The notes below the pieces were generated by a model. It saw nothing but the letters and a program-made list of their open reading frames with translations. It made no database searches and was not told where the DNA came from. Positions 46,487-55,370 of a DNA stretch of 64,000 nucleotides are shown piece by piece. Made by a program: the position numbers and the translations under genes. The DNA is from Tritrichomonas musculus (taxonomy: Eukaryota; Parabasalia; Tritrichomonadida; Tritrichomonadidae). The stretch lies in assembly GCA_039105265.1 (NCBI GenBank), contig JAPFFF010000007.1, forward strand, positions 4,774,001 to 4,838,000. Direction: 5' to 3'. Positions within the stretch are counted from its first letter, which is position 1; the number at the start of each line of letters is the position of its first letter.

Positions 46487-47041
46487 ATGAATAACATTAA
46501 AGTCGCGGTGATTGGTGCCAATGGAGTAGGGAAAACATGCTTACTCGTTCAGTTAACTCGAAATACATTTAATGAGGACTATACACCTACAATTCAAGAT
46601 ATGTTTGAAAAAAAAATTACATATCAAGGTCAAGAGTATACTCTAAAGATAACTGATACTGGAGGAAAAGATGAAAATGCTAACTTGACTGATTCAGCAA
46701 TCAAAGAATCTGATGCATTTGTTCTTGTATACTCAATCATTTCTGAAAATTCTTTTACTAAAGTTCAAGATAATTATCAGAAGATAAAGCAATTAAACCC
46801 AAAAAATTCAAATAGAATTGTTATAGCTGGCACCAAATCAGATTTAGAATCAGAAAGGATGGTACCAGAAAAAAAGGCATTTGATTATTCTGTTCAAATA
46901 AGCGCTGGCTTCTTTGAATCATCTGCCAAGACCAATACCAATGTAACTGATATTTTTAGCACAGTTGTCCAAAAATACGTTCTATATCCAAATCAAGATT
47001 CTTCAAAAGATGGCGAAGGCGGGTGCTGCATTTTAATTTGA
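46487..47041 (+). CDS. Ras-like small GTPase with altered catalytic positions
   Basis: A 184-residue protein from the only in-frame ATG; the frame is open 34 codons further upstream without ATG. It aligns with Ras without gaps through the first motifs: P-loop GANGVGKT (10-17), switch I YTPT (T35), switch II DTGGKD (57-62), TKSD (116-119), SAK (146-148). The C-terminus CCILI ends in a CaaX box (CILI) favouring geranylgeranylation, so it is probably membrane-bound. Compared with Ras it has Asn at 12, Gly at 59, Lys at 61 and Thr at 116. In Ras, changes at 12, 59 and 61 impair GTP hydrolysis, and 116 contacts guanine. It may be a slow or GAP-insensitive switch. Confidence 0.9.
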   Translation: MNNIKVAVIGANGVGKTCLLVQLTRNTFNEDYTPTIQDMFEKKITYQGQEYTLKITDTGGKDENANLTDSAIKESDAFVLVYSIISENSFTKVQDNYQKIKQLNPKNSNRIVIAGTKSDLESERMVPEKKAFDYSVQISAGFFESSAKTNTNVTDIFSTVVQKYVLYPNQDSSKDGEGGCCILI

Positions 47042-47137
47042 ATTAATAAATGTTTTTTTTCCTCCTTTACATTTTTTTTTATTAATAAATAATACAATAT
47101 TATAAATAATACAAAAAATATATAATTTTTCTATATA

Positions 47138-47704
47138 TCAATCAGTATTGTCGCTTTGTGCTATTTCAGATATTCTTGCTGGGCTAATTCCAGTAATCAA
47201 TTCCATTTTATTTCTAATTTCTTCAAGATTTTCAAAACTCCTTGAGACCCACAAATTCAGTTTCCATGAAAAAGGCTTGGAGTAAAATTCAACACCAAGG
47301 ATTGATAAATTAAGAGCAGAAGTATCTTCAAGAACATCTTGAACCAAATCAATCCACTTTGAGGCTGCATCATTTGGCTGTATTTTGTCTTTTTCGATTT
47401 CAACTGATACTATATGACCATTTAAAACAGTTTCATCTTCCCATAAAGGCTTAGAAAATGATCTAAAAATATAATACCTACACCCTCTCATAAGTTTCGA
47501 AGGATGTTCTACTGAATTTAGCAGTCTAAGGAAATCTTCTGTTGTATCAAATGAATGCAATGGATGAAGGTAGACACTCCAATCAGATACATTCCCAGAT
47601 CTATTTGGTATTAAATACCAGAATACCCATGACCCTGAAGGATTGTAATCACCTTCTTGACCCTCTGCAGGAGGAATCGGAACAATTGGCTCTGTTGTGT
47701 TCAT
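47138..47704 (-). CDS. eIF4E-family cap-binding protein
   Basis: A 188-residue protein. SWVFWYLIPN, DWSVYLHPLHSFDTTEDF, HPSKLMRGCRYYIF and PLWEDE follow the eIF4E family in order. The aromatic residues that sandwich the mRNA cap are retained: W42 (W56 in human eIF4E) and W88 with E89 (W102/E103). The Trp of the VEDFW motif (human W73), which contacts eIF4G and 4E-BPs, is replaced by Leu59. The basic patch for the phosphates is weak, but LWVSRS is recognisable. It therefore probably binds the cap but may not engage eIF4G in the usual way, as in class II/4EHP-like repressors. It is convergent with the GTPase gene, 96 bp apart. Confidence 0.85.
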   Translation of the reverse strand: MNTTEPIVPIPPAEGQEGDYNPSGSWVFWYLIPNRSGNVSDWSVYLHPLHSFDTTEDFLRLLNSVEHPSKLMRGCRYYIFRSFSKPLWEDETVLNGHIVSVEIEKDKIQPNDAASKWIDLVQDVLEDTSALNLSILGVEFYSKPFSWKLNLWVSRSFENLEEIRNKMELITGISPARISEIAQSDNTD

Positions 47705-47897
47705 AATATTAATTTATTAAAATTTTTACCAAAATTGAAATTTGCTATTCAAAAAATTGAATGTTTTTTTTGTAAAAATATTTAAAGAACATATCCAATA
47801 CATTTACAATTTTAAACATCTTTAAAGATAACTTCATACATCATCCTTTTTCAATTGTTTTTCCACAGATGCGGCTAAGTAAGATTTTCATAAACAT

Positions 47898-47930
<33 letters not shown>

Positions 47931-48016
47931 AATGAATACTAGATATTTCCTATAATGTTAAATTAACATTGTTAATCTTCATTTTGACAAAACAATACTA
48001 GACATCTAGTATTAAT
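47705..48016. other. Intergenic stretch with poly(A)
   Basis: Holds a run of about 31 A at 47899-47929 and no gene. Confidence 0.5.
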
Positions 48017-48274
48017 TCAACTTTCAAGACTGCTTTGGTATTTAAGGATTGCTAATCTATGAGCAATATTGCTTTCGATAAAATTACGCTCAACATCAGG
48101 GGGTGTATCAAATTCAGGAAGACAAAAAAAAGTGGATTTCCAATTTGGCTTTTTATCACCAATTTCAGCCGAAATCATTTCAAATTGCTTTCTGATATCA
48201 TCAACAAATAACTTTTTCATCTGGCATTTTCGATACCATTTTTGGATTTTTAAAGCAGCAGCTTCTTCATTCAT
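48017..48274 (-). CDS. Small IQ-motif protein
   Basis: An 85-residue protein beginning with a single IQ motif (AALKIQKWYRKCQMKKLF), the calmodulin/centrin/myosin-light-chain binding sequence. The rest is polar with no known domain. Small IQ proteins of this sort are often axonemal or basal-body components, which would fit a flagellate; that is inference. The ATG at 48272-48274 is the first in the frame. Confidence 0.6.
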   Translation of the reverse strand: MNEEAAALKIQKWYRKCQMKKLFVDDIRKQFEMISAEIGDKKPNWKSTFFCLPEFDTPPDVERNFIESNIAHRLAILKYQSSLES

Positions 48275-48485
48275 TTGTTTTTATTTTATTTATAAACGAA
48301 TTTTCTAAAAATAAAGTCATATTTCAAGAGATTGCTTATAGTTATACATTTTTATTTGTTTTATGATATTAAATTATTTATTTCTCATTATTATTATCAT
48401 TATTCTATTTTTTTCTATGTAAAAAATCAAGATATTTATTCTATCACTTTTGAAATCAAAACATACAAAAAATTTTTCAAAATTT

Positions 48486-48492
48486 TCATTAT
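48486..48492 (+). promoter_or_regulatory. Initiator (Inr) TCATTAT
   Basis: A match to TCA(+1)YT(T/A) with +1 at 48488, 12 nt before the ATG at 48500. Confidence 0.55.
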
Positions 48493-48499
48493 TTATTGA

Positions 48500-48784
48500 A
48501 TGGAAAAAAGAAGAGAGCAATTTAAAAAATACCTGGAGGAAAAAAAAGTAATGGATCAGTTATCAAAAATTGTTGTTTCTTTGTATGAAAGATCAGATCG
48601 CCCTGAAGATCCCTTAATCTATATTCAAGATTATTTTGCTCTAGATAAAGGAGATCTTGATATGCCAACATTACGTGCCGAAAACATCAAACTTACAAAA
48701 CGTCTTGATGATCTTAAAACAAAACTTGCCGATCTCGAGAAGAAATTAGCAGCAAAATTACCACCTCCAACTACAGAATCCTAA
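48500..48784 (+). CDS. MYCBP (AMY-1)-like small protein
   Basis: A 94-residue protein, close to the usual length of the c-Myc-binding protein family (about 100). KRREQFKKYLEEKKVMDQLSKIVVSLYE (given here in part from residue 3) and the following RPEDPLIYIQDYF match the conserved N-terminal helical block of MYCBP; a C-terminal coiled coil and a Pro-rich end follow, as in the family. Trichomonads lack Myc, and outside animals MYCBP homologues are associated with AKAPs and cilia, so a flagellar role is the better guess. An Inr lies 12 nt upstream. Confidence 0.8.
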   Translation: MEKRREQFKKYLEEKKVMDQLSKIVVSLYERSDRPEDPLIYIQDYFALDKGDLDMPTLRAENIKLTKRLDDLKTKLADLEKKLAAKLPPPTTES

Positions 48785-49106
48785 ATTTTTATATGAAATA
48801 TACATTAAACTGTTATTTTTATATATATTTATTAATTATTTTTAGAAAATTTTATTATTCAGTTTTTCATAACCTAAATCTCAGCGATCTTATTATTAAA
48901 AATCGAAACAGCAGGGCAAAAAAAAAAACTCCATTTGTCTCGATTATTAATAAAATTATTTTTATTTTTTTATTTATTATATTGAATCAAACCTTTTGTC
49001 TGTATATTATTAATATTATCATACATTTACCAAATAAGATTATTTGTTTTAATAATTGAGTTTATGATGACTAATTTATACTAGAAAAAAAAAAGAAAAT
49101 AAGTAT
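48785..49106. other. Convergent intergenic stretch
   Basis: AT-rich spacer between the MYCBP-like and ferredoxin genes. An 88-codon open frame here starts only 8 bases after a stop, is almost all Ile/Phe/Asn/Lys and has no Inr, so it is regarded as non-coding. Confidence 0.5.
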
Positions 49107-49463
49107 TTAAACAATATTTCTTGACTGCTTTGGAATTAAAGCTTCAATTTCACCTTCATCTGAAGTTATAACAGCTTGGCAAGCAAGTCTTGAATTATCT
49201 TGAACGTCGATTGCAAAGTCAAGAGTATCGTTTTCTTTATCTGTTATTTCAGTAAGAAGATCCATTCCTTTATTAACATAAACTTGGCATGTACCACATG
49301 CACCCATTCCCTCACAAGCAGCTGGAATACGGATCCCATTTTTTTCTGCAATATGGAGTAAAGATTCACCTTTGTTTCCTTGAACGACTTTATTTACATC
49401 TTTTCCTATAAATCTGACGTTAACTGCAAATCGAGAATAAGAGTATTTATACTGGGAAATCAT
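49107..49463 (-). CDS. [2Fe-2S] adrenodoxin-type ferredoxin, probably hydrogenosomal
   Basis: A 118-residue protein. CEGMGACGTC ... RLACQ supplies the four cluster ligands in the adrenodoxin spacing C-x5-C-x2-C ... C, with the surrounding GESLLHIAEKNGI and DNSRLACQAV typical of the family. The first 14 or so residues (MISQYKYSYSRFAV) resemble a short hydrogenosomal leader: Ser/Arg-bearing, no acids, with an Arg shortly before a likely cleavage site. In trichomonads such ferredoxins pass electrons from pyruvate:ferredoxin oxidoreductase to hydrogenase or serve Fe-S assembly; which applies here is not clear. It is transcribed divergently from the next gene, with 42 bp between the ATGs. Confidence 0.9.
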   Translation of the reverse strand: MISQYKYSYSRFAVNVRFIGKDVNKVVQGNKGESLLHIAEKNGIRIPAACEGMGACGTCQVYVNKGMDLLTEITDKENDTLDFAIDVQDNSRLACQAVITSDEGEIEALIPKQSRNIV

Positions 49464-49489
49464 TCTGAAATTTTAATTTTATTCAAAAA

Positions 49490-49506
49490 GTTATGAACAT
49501 CATTAA
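49490..49506. promoter_or_regulatory. Back-to-back divergent initiators
   Basis: On the minus strand TCATAAC (49490-49496) puts the ferredoxin +1 at 49494, 31 nt before its ATG. On the plus strand TCATTAA (49500-49506) puts the neighbour's +1 at 49502, only 4 nt before its ATG at 49506. The two start sites lie 8 bp apart. The minus-strand match is weaker at the last positions. Confidence 0.45.
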
Positions 49507-49970
49507 TGAATGTTCATATTGATAAATTTACTTACACTGCTAATCAAGTTTCGTGTCCTCTTAAAGAGCATTCGATTATAAATTACATTTCTCGACCACA
49601 GAAAAAAGATCGAAAAGGCCGCAAAAGGCTTTATAACTCAAATGCAAATAACGCCAATAACGATGATCAAACTACACTAGTAAAGATAACTCCATTGGAA
49701 TTGAGTAAATCAGCAAAAATATCTTATACTTCTTATCAATCCGCACTTGCTTCAGCAACTGAATCAATTTTTGAAGAAAATAACAATAGCAATCCTTCGC
49801 TTGATGATTTGATTTTAGTTTTTTCACGATTGGAATTCTTCGATCCAACGACACAAACTTTTAAAAAACCTGATTCTACATCATCATCTCATATTCAATT
49901 CATTTTTGGAAACTCAGACTACTTTTTAAAAAGATATAAAATTGAGGATAATATTATTTATCGAAAATAA
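49506..49970 (+). CDS. Hypothetical protein
   Basis: A 154-residue protein with no recognised domain. The N-terminal 45 residues are basic (RPQKKDRKGRKR), followed by an Asn-rich segment and a mixed region containing LDDLILVFSRLEFFDP and HIQFIFGNSDYFLKRYKI. There is no membrane segment. An Inr overlaps the ATG region, giving a leader of about 4 nt, and the tight divergent pairing with ferredoxin argues that it is a real gene. Confidence 0.5.
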   Translation: MNVHIDKFTYTANQVSCPLKEHSIINYISRPQKKDRKGRKRLYNSNANNANNDDQTTLVKITPLELSKSAKISYTSYQSALASATESIFEENNNSNPSLDDLILVFSRLEFFDPTTQTFKKPDSTSSSHIQFIFGNSDYFLKRYKIEDNIIYRK

Positions 49971-50173
49971 GATGTTTTTATGTAATTATGTAAATTTTCT
50001 TTCAATAAATTCATATTATGAAAATAATAATTTAATTCTTTTTTTTAAAAAACAGTGCAGATAGATGGACTTGATTTTCCAATATCTTACAAATAGATAT
50101 TTGTCATTCTTTGCCTTTTATATGAAAAAAAAAATAAATATACGTATATGTGATTAATAGAAATTTAATTTTA

Positions 50174-51121
50174 TCATTTGGATATGACGTATAAATGGAT
50201 AATTTCAAGGACAATTAAAATAATAAGGGCAATGAGTTCAAAAGAAAGCTTATGTCCACCAGATCCTGAAGCGTCAGGTACATCAACTGACTTTTCTTCA
50301 GCTACTTGCTTTTGCTCAATCTCTTCTTTTTGGGCAACTTCTTCTGCTTTTGTTTCAGTATTTTCATTCTCTTCTTTATTTGGCTCTAATTCGTTTTGAT
50401 CAAATCTAATATCTCTTTCTTTAATTTCACAAGTTTCAGGATTTTCTAATTTATTGTGCCTTTGCTTTCTTTCTGCTCTTCTTTTTTCTCGTTCTTCATC
50501 TTCTGGCAATACTGCTGGATCTGTTTGGGTTTCTGAATCTAATTTTGGAACTTCTGGCTTTGGTTCTTCTGTTTTCTCTTCTTCTGGTAACTTTAACTCA
50601 GGAAGAGGAGGTATTTCAGGTTCAGATTCTTGATCTAAATCTAATGGAGATTCTTCTTCTAATTGTGGAAGTGGAGGTAATTCTGGCATTGGTTCCATTT
50701 CTGGCTCTGGTTCTGGTTGAGGCTCTGGATCAAGTTTATAGTCAAGCTCTTTGATTTGTGGTTGGTTTTTAAGTGATTCAAGAATTTCAGTAGCATTTTT
50801 TGAAAGCTCAGAGATTTTTGTTTCAAGAGCAGTAAATCGTGGTCCAATATTGTTTGTTTGTTGAACTTCAAGGGCTTCTATTCTTTTCATTAATGTTTCT
50901 GTCATTTGAAGATTTCTAGTTGTAGTACGGGTTATTTCCTCTATATTTTTTGGATCTTTGATTTCAACTGCTTTATATTCTGATTCTTCGTTGAGTTCGA
51001 TCTGCCTTTTCTTTGTTAATGTGGATTTAGCAAGCTCTTCTCTCATTGATTCGGTATCATCATCGAGTTTCTCTTTAAGCTGAGCAAGACGGCTTCTACG
51101 TGGTCGGGTAGTTTCAGTCAT
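50174..51121 (-). CDS. Tail-anchored coiled-coil protein with Pro/Glu-rich middle
   Basis: A 315-residue protein. The basic N-terminus (RPRRSRLAQLKEKL) is followed by a coiled coil to about residue 120, a long Pro/Glu stretch (PEPQPEPEPEMEP, PPLPQLEEE), another charged region, and a C-terminal hydrophobic helix (LIALIILIVLEIIHLYVI) with three residues after it, as in tail-anchored proteins. The function is unknown; the shape suits a tether or adaptor on an internal membrane. The ATG at 51119-51121 begins the frame. Confidence 0.65.
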   Translation of the reverse strand: MTETTRPRRSRLAQLKEKLDDDTESMREELAKSTLTKKRQIELNEESEYKAVEIKDPKNIEEITRTTTRNLQMTETLMKRIEALEVQQTNNIGPRFTALETKISELSKNATEILESLKNQPQIKELDYKLDPEPQPEPEPEMEPMPELPPLPQLEEESPLDLDQESEPEIPPLPELKLPEEEKTEEPKPEVPKLDSETQTDPAVLPEDEEREKRRAERKQRHNKLENPETCEIKERDIRFDQNELEPNKEENENTETKAEEVAQKEEIEQKQVAEEKSVDVPDASGSGGHKLSFELIALIILIVLEIIHLYVISK

Positions 51122-51993
51122 TTTGATGTAATTTCTATCTGTCTAAAATTTGTGATATGTTTCAAATCGACCTGAACAAAAGAATTAATGATCGATATGG
51201 TATAAAATAGACCATTCCTTTTTAAATAGTCATAAATTTAAAATGAGATGTAAAAGAAATAATTTTCAAAAAAATACATTGGTCTACGTGAAAACCAACT
51301 TTCTTTTTATTTTTTACTTTTTCATAATCATAAAGTTTATGAAGAGTTAGCAATTTTTCCATATAACGTAAATTAATCATTTATTGAATTTTTTAAAAGA
51401 ATAGTTTGTCTTTTTAAATAAGAATCTTTCAAAAATTAAAAAAAACTATGGCCTGGCGAATAATACTATTAAAATTTCATACATTAATATTTTATAAAAA
51501 ATTAGATAAATTATTGTTTTTTTTAGATTTTTTATTTTTATTTTAATGATCTTTAATAATAAAATTAATAATATTCTAAAATTTATTTATAAATAAAATA
51601 TAATTAATGGGAAAGAAAATACATAACTTTCAGAATATTTCAATACTTCTCAGAAAACAAACTTTCGATCAAATAAATATTTCAATCAAAAAATTTATTT
51701 CACTTTGCTTTTACTCATAAAATAGGTTAAGCACCTGCATTTTTTATGAGCTTTCTATTTGTTTAAATCTCTTTTTTTTTTTTTTTTTATTATTTTATAA
51801 CTCATGAATCATATTAAAGATTCCAATAAACAAAAAATAGAATGAATTAATAACATCTAATGACCATTTATTCTTTTTACGTTATAGCAACCATACTTAA
51901 TATTTACAAAAAATAAATGAAAATCTTTTTTATCTAAATTTGCTTTTTTTTATTGGATCGTTAACGTACAATTTATAATGTTTTAAGAATTTA
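51122..51993. other. AT-rich divergent intergenic region
   Basis: No gene, RNA or strong repeat is visible. A T run occurs at about 51773-51788. A short ATG-TTT-TAA lies at about 51978-51986, just ahead of the next start. Confidence 0.45.
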
Positions 51994-54324
51994 ATGAATA
52001 CAGCAAATTTCAATCCTATTAACCTTTTTGATGAACGAAAGGAAACACTACTTAACTCTTTTAAAGCCATATACGAAAAAATTATTACAAATAACAATCG
52101 ATTGATATCATTTTCTCCGTCCCAACTTACTTCTTATATCGAATCAGTTGTTAAAAATATATCATTTTCAGAAAGAGAGCAATTTATTTTTTATTTGTCA
52201 AGTATTATTACAAATATAGCAAATTCAGTTAACATGAAAGTTCCTGAATTTGTTACTCATTTTCAAGAAGATATTCAAGAATTCAATAAAAAATATGATA
52301 ATGATGGCCAATTATCAAAATTACTATTTAAATATTTTTCTAATGATTATTCACCAAATAAAAACAAAGAATCAAGTAACCAAATTTTAAACAATCAAAA
52401 ATTCAACGAAATTCCAAAAATCCAATCATTTTTTCCTCATTTACTCGGATTTTCATATGAAGCTCTTTTGATGCGCGCAATGCTTTTTGATTTAAGGACT
52501 ATTATTGTTACTACTCAAAATTCTTTTTCTCTTTTCATTCAAAAAGCAAAACAAAAAATTAATGATTATTATCAAAAACAAAAAAAGCAAGATCAGATTT
52601 CAAAACAAAACGTGAATGATAATGAATTAATTTTAAAAGAAAGAGAAAAAGTTCAACTACTCAAAAAAAATTTCCAAATAATGTGCGATGAAAATGACAA
52701 ATTCAAACTCAAAGTTGAAGGTGAAATTATCAAAATAATTAACATAATAAATTCATTAAGCAGTCAAGGAAATAACAATTATCAGATTACACTTGATGAA
52801 TTAAACAAGCAATCAAAAAAGCTAATTAAAATGATTAAAAATGATTCAAATTTAAACAATGACTATTTAAAAAGTGGAAATAACTCAAATTCTAACATAG
52901 AAAATGCCGAAAAACTTAAGTTAATTAAAGAATTAAAGGAAAAAAATGATACAATTCTTAACCTCAGAGCTCAATTAAATGATTTGAAAGTAGAGATTCT
53001 CAGAAATTCGTTAAATAAAACAAATACAGCAATGAAAAGCAGTGAAATTCCTCAAAATTATATTGGAAACATTGAATATTATATGACAAGTTCTGTATCA
53101 TCAAAAAGTTTAAATAAAAATGCTGATGATCTACAAAATAATGAGTATGATATGATAACTAGTGATCTTGATCATAATAATAATGAATCTTTTAATGATA
53201 GGAACTATGAATTAAAATTGAAAAGCAGATCTAGTGGGAAAGTTATAAATGATAATAATTATAAAAATAACAATGATTCTTCACTAGCAGTAAGCGAAAG
53301 CTTTTCAACACTTGTTCATAATCAAGAAAATATTAGTTACGCTCCAGCTCCTTCAAGTAACAATCATAAGTATGAAATTGAAGAATTAAAAAAGCAGTTA
53401 AAACAATCAAAAAGTTTAATCGACCAATTAACAGATCAAAATAAAAAGAAAGACAAAACTATACATAGTTTAAACCAGAGGATTCAAGATAGTTCATCTA
53501 AGTTTGATATTTTATTCGATAAAATCCATATTTTAAAAAAGAAAAATAAAACTTTAAAAAAAGCAAGAAATTCGAATAATGATAATCGCGATAATATTAG
53601 CACTGATAGTTCATTTTCGACTTCAAATTATTGCTGCACAAGGGAATCTTTGCTTGTTGAACAAATATCTGAAAGAACAAGCGAACTAATATTCAAAGAT
53701 AGCATTATAATTGAGTTAGAAAATGAAAATCGAAAACTACAAACTCAAATAGAAATGATGAAAGAAAATAATTCGATTTCAAGTAGGCAAGTTCTTAGAT
53801 TGAAAGATGACATTAAACATATTCAAAACTCTAGCTTAAATGATCTTGACATGCTATCAAAGCAATTAAACGAAAAACAAAATATAATTCGAGAACTAGC
53901 CGACAAAGTATCTGAATTTGAGCAAATTAAAGACAAAAGTGAAAAGTATCAAAAATTAAAAATAATGAACAAGAAACTTAATGATAAGTATCAATCTCTT
54001 CTTAGTGAAGTAAATAAAAATCAAATCGAAGTTCAGAAAGTTTTTGAAATAAACAAATTAAAAAATGAAAATTTAAAGAACAAATATTCAAGTCTCAAAG
54101 AGAAGTATGAAAAAAACAAAAAGGTTAATCAATATTTAACTGAGCAGAATCAAAAATTAATGAGAGAAATTGAACTTCTTCAAAAATCAAAAAAAGAGAT
54201 ATCTTTTGAAACGAAAATTGAAAGTCCATTAACTAAACAATCTGATTATCAATGTGAAGCAAGCTCTTCAAACAATCAGTCTATATCTGATTCTTTTAAT
54301 AATTTGTTAAACGAAAATACATAA
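51994..54324 (+). CDS. Large coiled-coil protein
   Basis: A 776-residue protein. The first 230 residues are mostly helical with hydrophobic patches (LFKYFSNDY, FFPHLLGFSYEALLMRAMLFDLR). Residues about 210-345, 455-540 and 560-745 form long coiled coils, separated by Asn/Ser-rich linkers. No motor or kinase motif is present. It is probably a structural component of the cytoskeleton, Golgi or basal body; the family is not recognised. No convincing Inr is seen. Confidence 0.6.
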   Translation: MNTANFNPINLFDERKETLLNSFKAIYEKIITNNNRLISFSPSQLTSYIESVVKNISFSEREQFIFYLSSIITNIANSVNMKVPEFVTHFQEDIQEFNKKYDNDGQLSKLLFKYFSNDYSPNKNKESSNQILNNQKFNEIPKIQSFFPHLLGFSYEALLMRAMLFDLRTIIVTTQNSFSLFIQKAKQKINDYYQKQKKQDQISKQNVNDNELILKEREKVQLLKKNFQIMCDENDKFKLKVEGEIIKIINIINSLSSQGNNNYQITLDELNKQSKKLIKMIKNDSNLNNDYLKSGNNSNSNIENAEKLKLIKELKEKNDTILNLRAQLNDLKVEILRNSLNKTNTAMKSSEIPQNYIGNIEYYMTSSVSSKSLNKNADDLQNNEYDMITSDLDHNNNESFNDRNYELKLKSRSSGKVINDNNYKNNNDSSLAVSESFSTLVHNQENISYAPAPSSNNHKYEIEELKKQLKQSKSLIDQLTDQNKKKDKTIHSLNQRIQDSSSKFDILFDKIHILKKKNKTLKKARNSNNDNRDNISTDSSFSTSNYCCTRESLLVEQISERTSELIFKDSIIIELENENRKLQTQIEMMKENNSISSRQVLRLKDDIKHIQNSSLNDLDMLSKQLNEKQNIIRELADKVSEFEQIKDKSEKYQKLKIMNKKLNDKYQSLLSEVNKNQIEVQKVFEINKLKNENLKNKYSSLKEKYEKNKKVNQYLTEQNQKLMREIELLQKSKKEISFETKIESPLTKQSDYQCEASSSNNQSISDSFNNLLNENT

Positions 54325-54704
54325 ATCAATATTATTAGTAAACGTTATATTATATTGCTTAACACACCAATTAATAATTATTGCTCTTATTTTTGAGATG
54401 CTTTGCCCCAAAATTTTTTTAAAATCATTATTCTGATTTCTTATGCGTGCATAAACCTCTAAAGGCAAATACTAGTATTAGTTTGTTAATTAGTCAATTT
54501 ATTTATAAATTTCATTTTCAAAAATGACCAAAAATAATCATTATCTTTAACATATTTCATGGCTCCAAAACGAAGCTTTCCATATAAAATGATCTATTCT
54601 AATATGAAAACTTAAATAAATATTTCTTTCGAAAATTTAATGAGGATATATTTCCAAAATGAAATATATGAATATAACCAAATAGCAAAAGAATTTTCGA
54701 TTTT
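54325..54704. other. Intergenic stretch, nothing recognisable
   Basis: Spacer between two plus-strand genes without visible structure. Confidence 0.4.
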
Positions 54705-54711
54705 TCATATT
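54705..54711 (+). promoter_or_regulatory. Initiator-like TCATATT
   Basis: Predicted +1 at 54707, 21 nt before the ATG at 54728. The match to TCA(+1)YT(T/A) is partial. Confidence 0.4.
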
Positions 54712-54727
54712 TTGCATTTTTATTTAA

Positions 54728-55204
54728 ATGGAAAGCCTTCCAATTAGTGGCTTCAATCCAGATTTTCTTCATAAGCCAAAAGAAATTTCCGAAAAAAATC
54801 TCAAAGAAGTTGATGAAATGATTCAAAAAAAGGTTGATCTAAAGATTGTCACAATGGACCAGAAAATAATAGAAGGTAACCTCATTGGCCTTGATTCATT
54901 TGGACATATTATTATTGAATATATTGATAAATACGTACCAACTAATCAACCAAAAATGCCACCCGGACTGCAAAGACAAATATCTAATCAACAAAAGCCA
55001 CCTACAAGTCAACAAAAGCCTCTTACTAGCCAACAAAAGCAAATAATTAATCAACAAAGACAACCAAATAATCAAGCAGTTCAACAAAATAATCAACAAA
55101 ATACTTCACCAAATCAGCAGACACAAGAAAAATCATATTATGTTATTAAGCTATCAAATATTTATGAAATATCAGAAATAAATGTTCAAAAAAATAAAGA
55201 TTGA
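54728..55204 (+). CDS. LSm/Sm-like protein with Gln/Asn-rich insert
   Basis: A 158-residue protein. VDLKIVTMDQKIIEGNLIGLDSFGHIIIEYIDKYV (residues about 37-71, shown here as a run of the Sm1 motif pieces) has the Sm1 pattern of hydrophobic strands, a turn and a Gly. YYVIKLSNIYEISEI near the C-terminus fits Sm2. Between them lies a Gln/Asn/Pro-rich insert of about 65 residues with a repeated QQKP unit, far longer than in ordinary Sm proteins and prion-like in composition. A role in RNA metabolism or condensates is inference. Confidence 0.55.
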   Translation: MESLPISGFNPDFLHKPKEISEKNLKEVDEMIQKKVDLKIVTMDQKIIEGNLIGLDSFGHIIIEYIDKYVPTNQPKMPPGLQRQISNQQKPPTSQQKPLTSQQKQIINQQRQPNNQAVQQNNQQNTSPNQQTQEKSYYVIKLSNIYEISEINVQKNKD

Positions 55205-55370
55205 AGGTAAAAAATTGAAATAATAGCCCCAATTTTATTTGCTATATGCAATAAAGCAAAAAACAATTATAATCGAGTCAAATAAGTTTTATTCAATCAA
55301 AAATAAATATAAATTTTATAAATATTATACATACGGCTTTCTTCCCCTCTGTTTTTTTCACTTTTTCTTC

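Noticed and set aside
48793-49059. 88-codon plus-strand ORF with hydrophobic stretches
   Set aside because: Composition is that of AT-rich non-coding DNA (Ile/Phe/Asn/Lys), it follows the MYCBP-like stop by 8 bases and lies in the 3' flank of two convergent genes.
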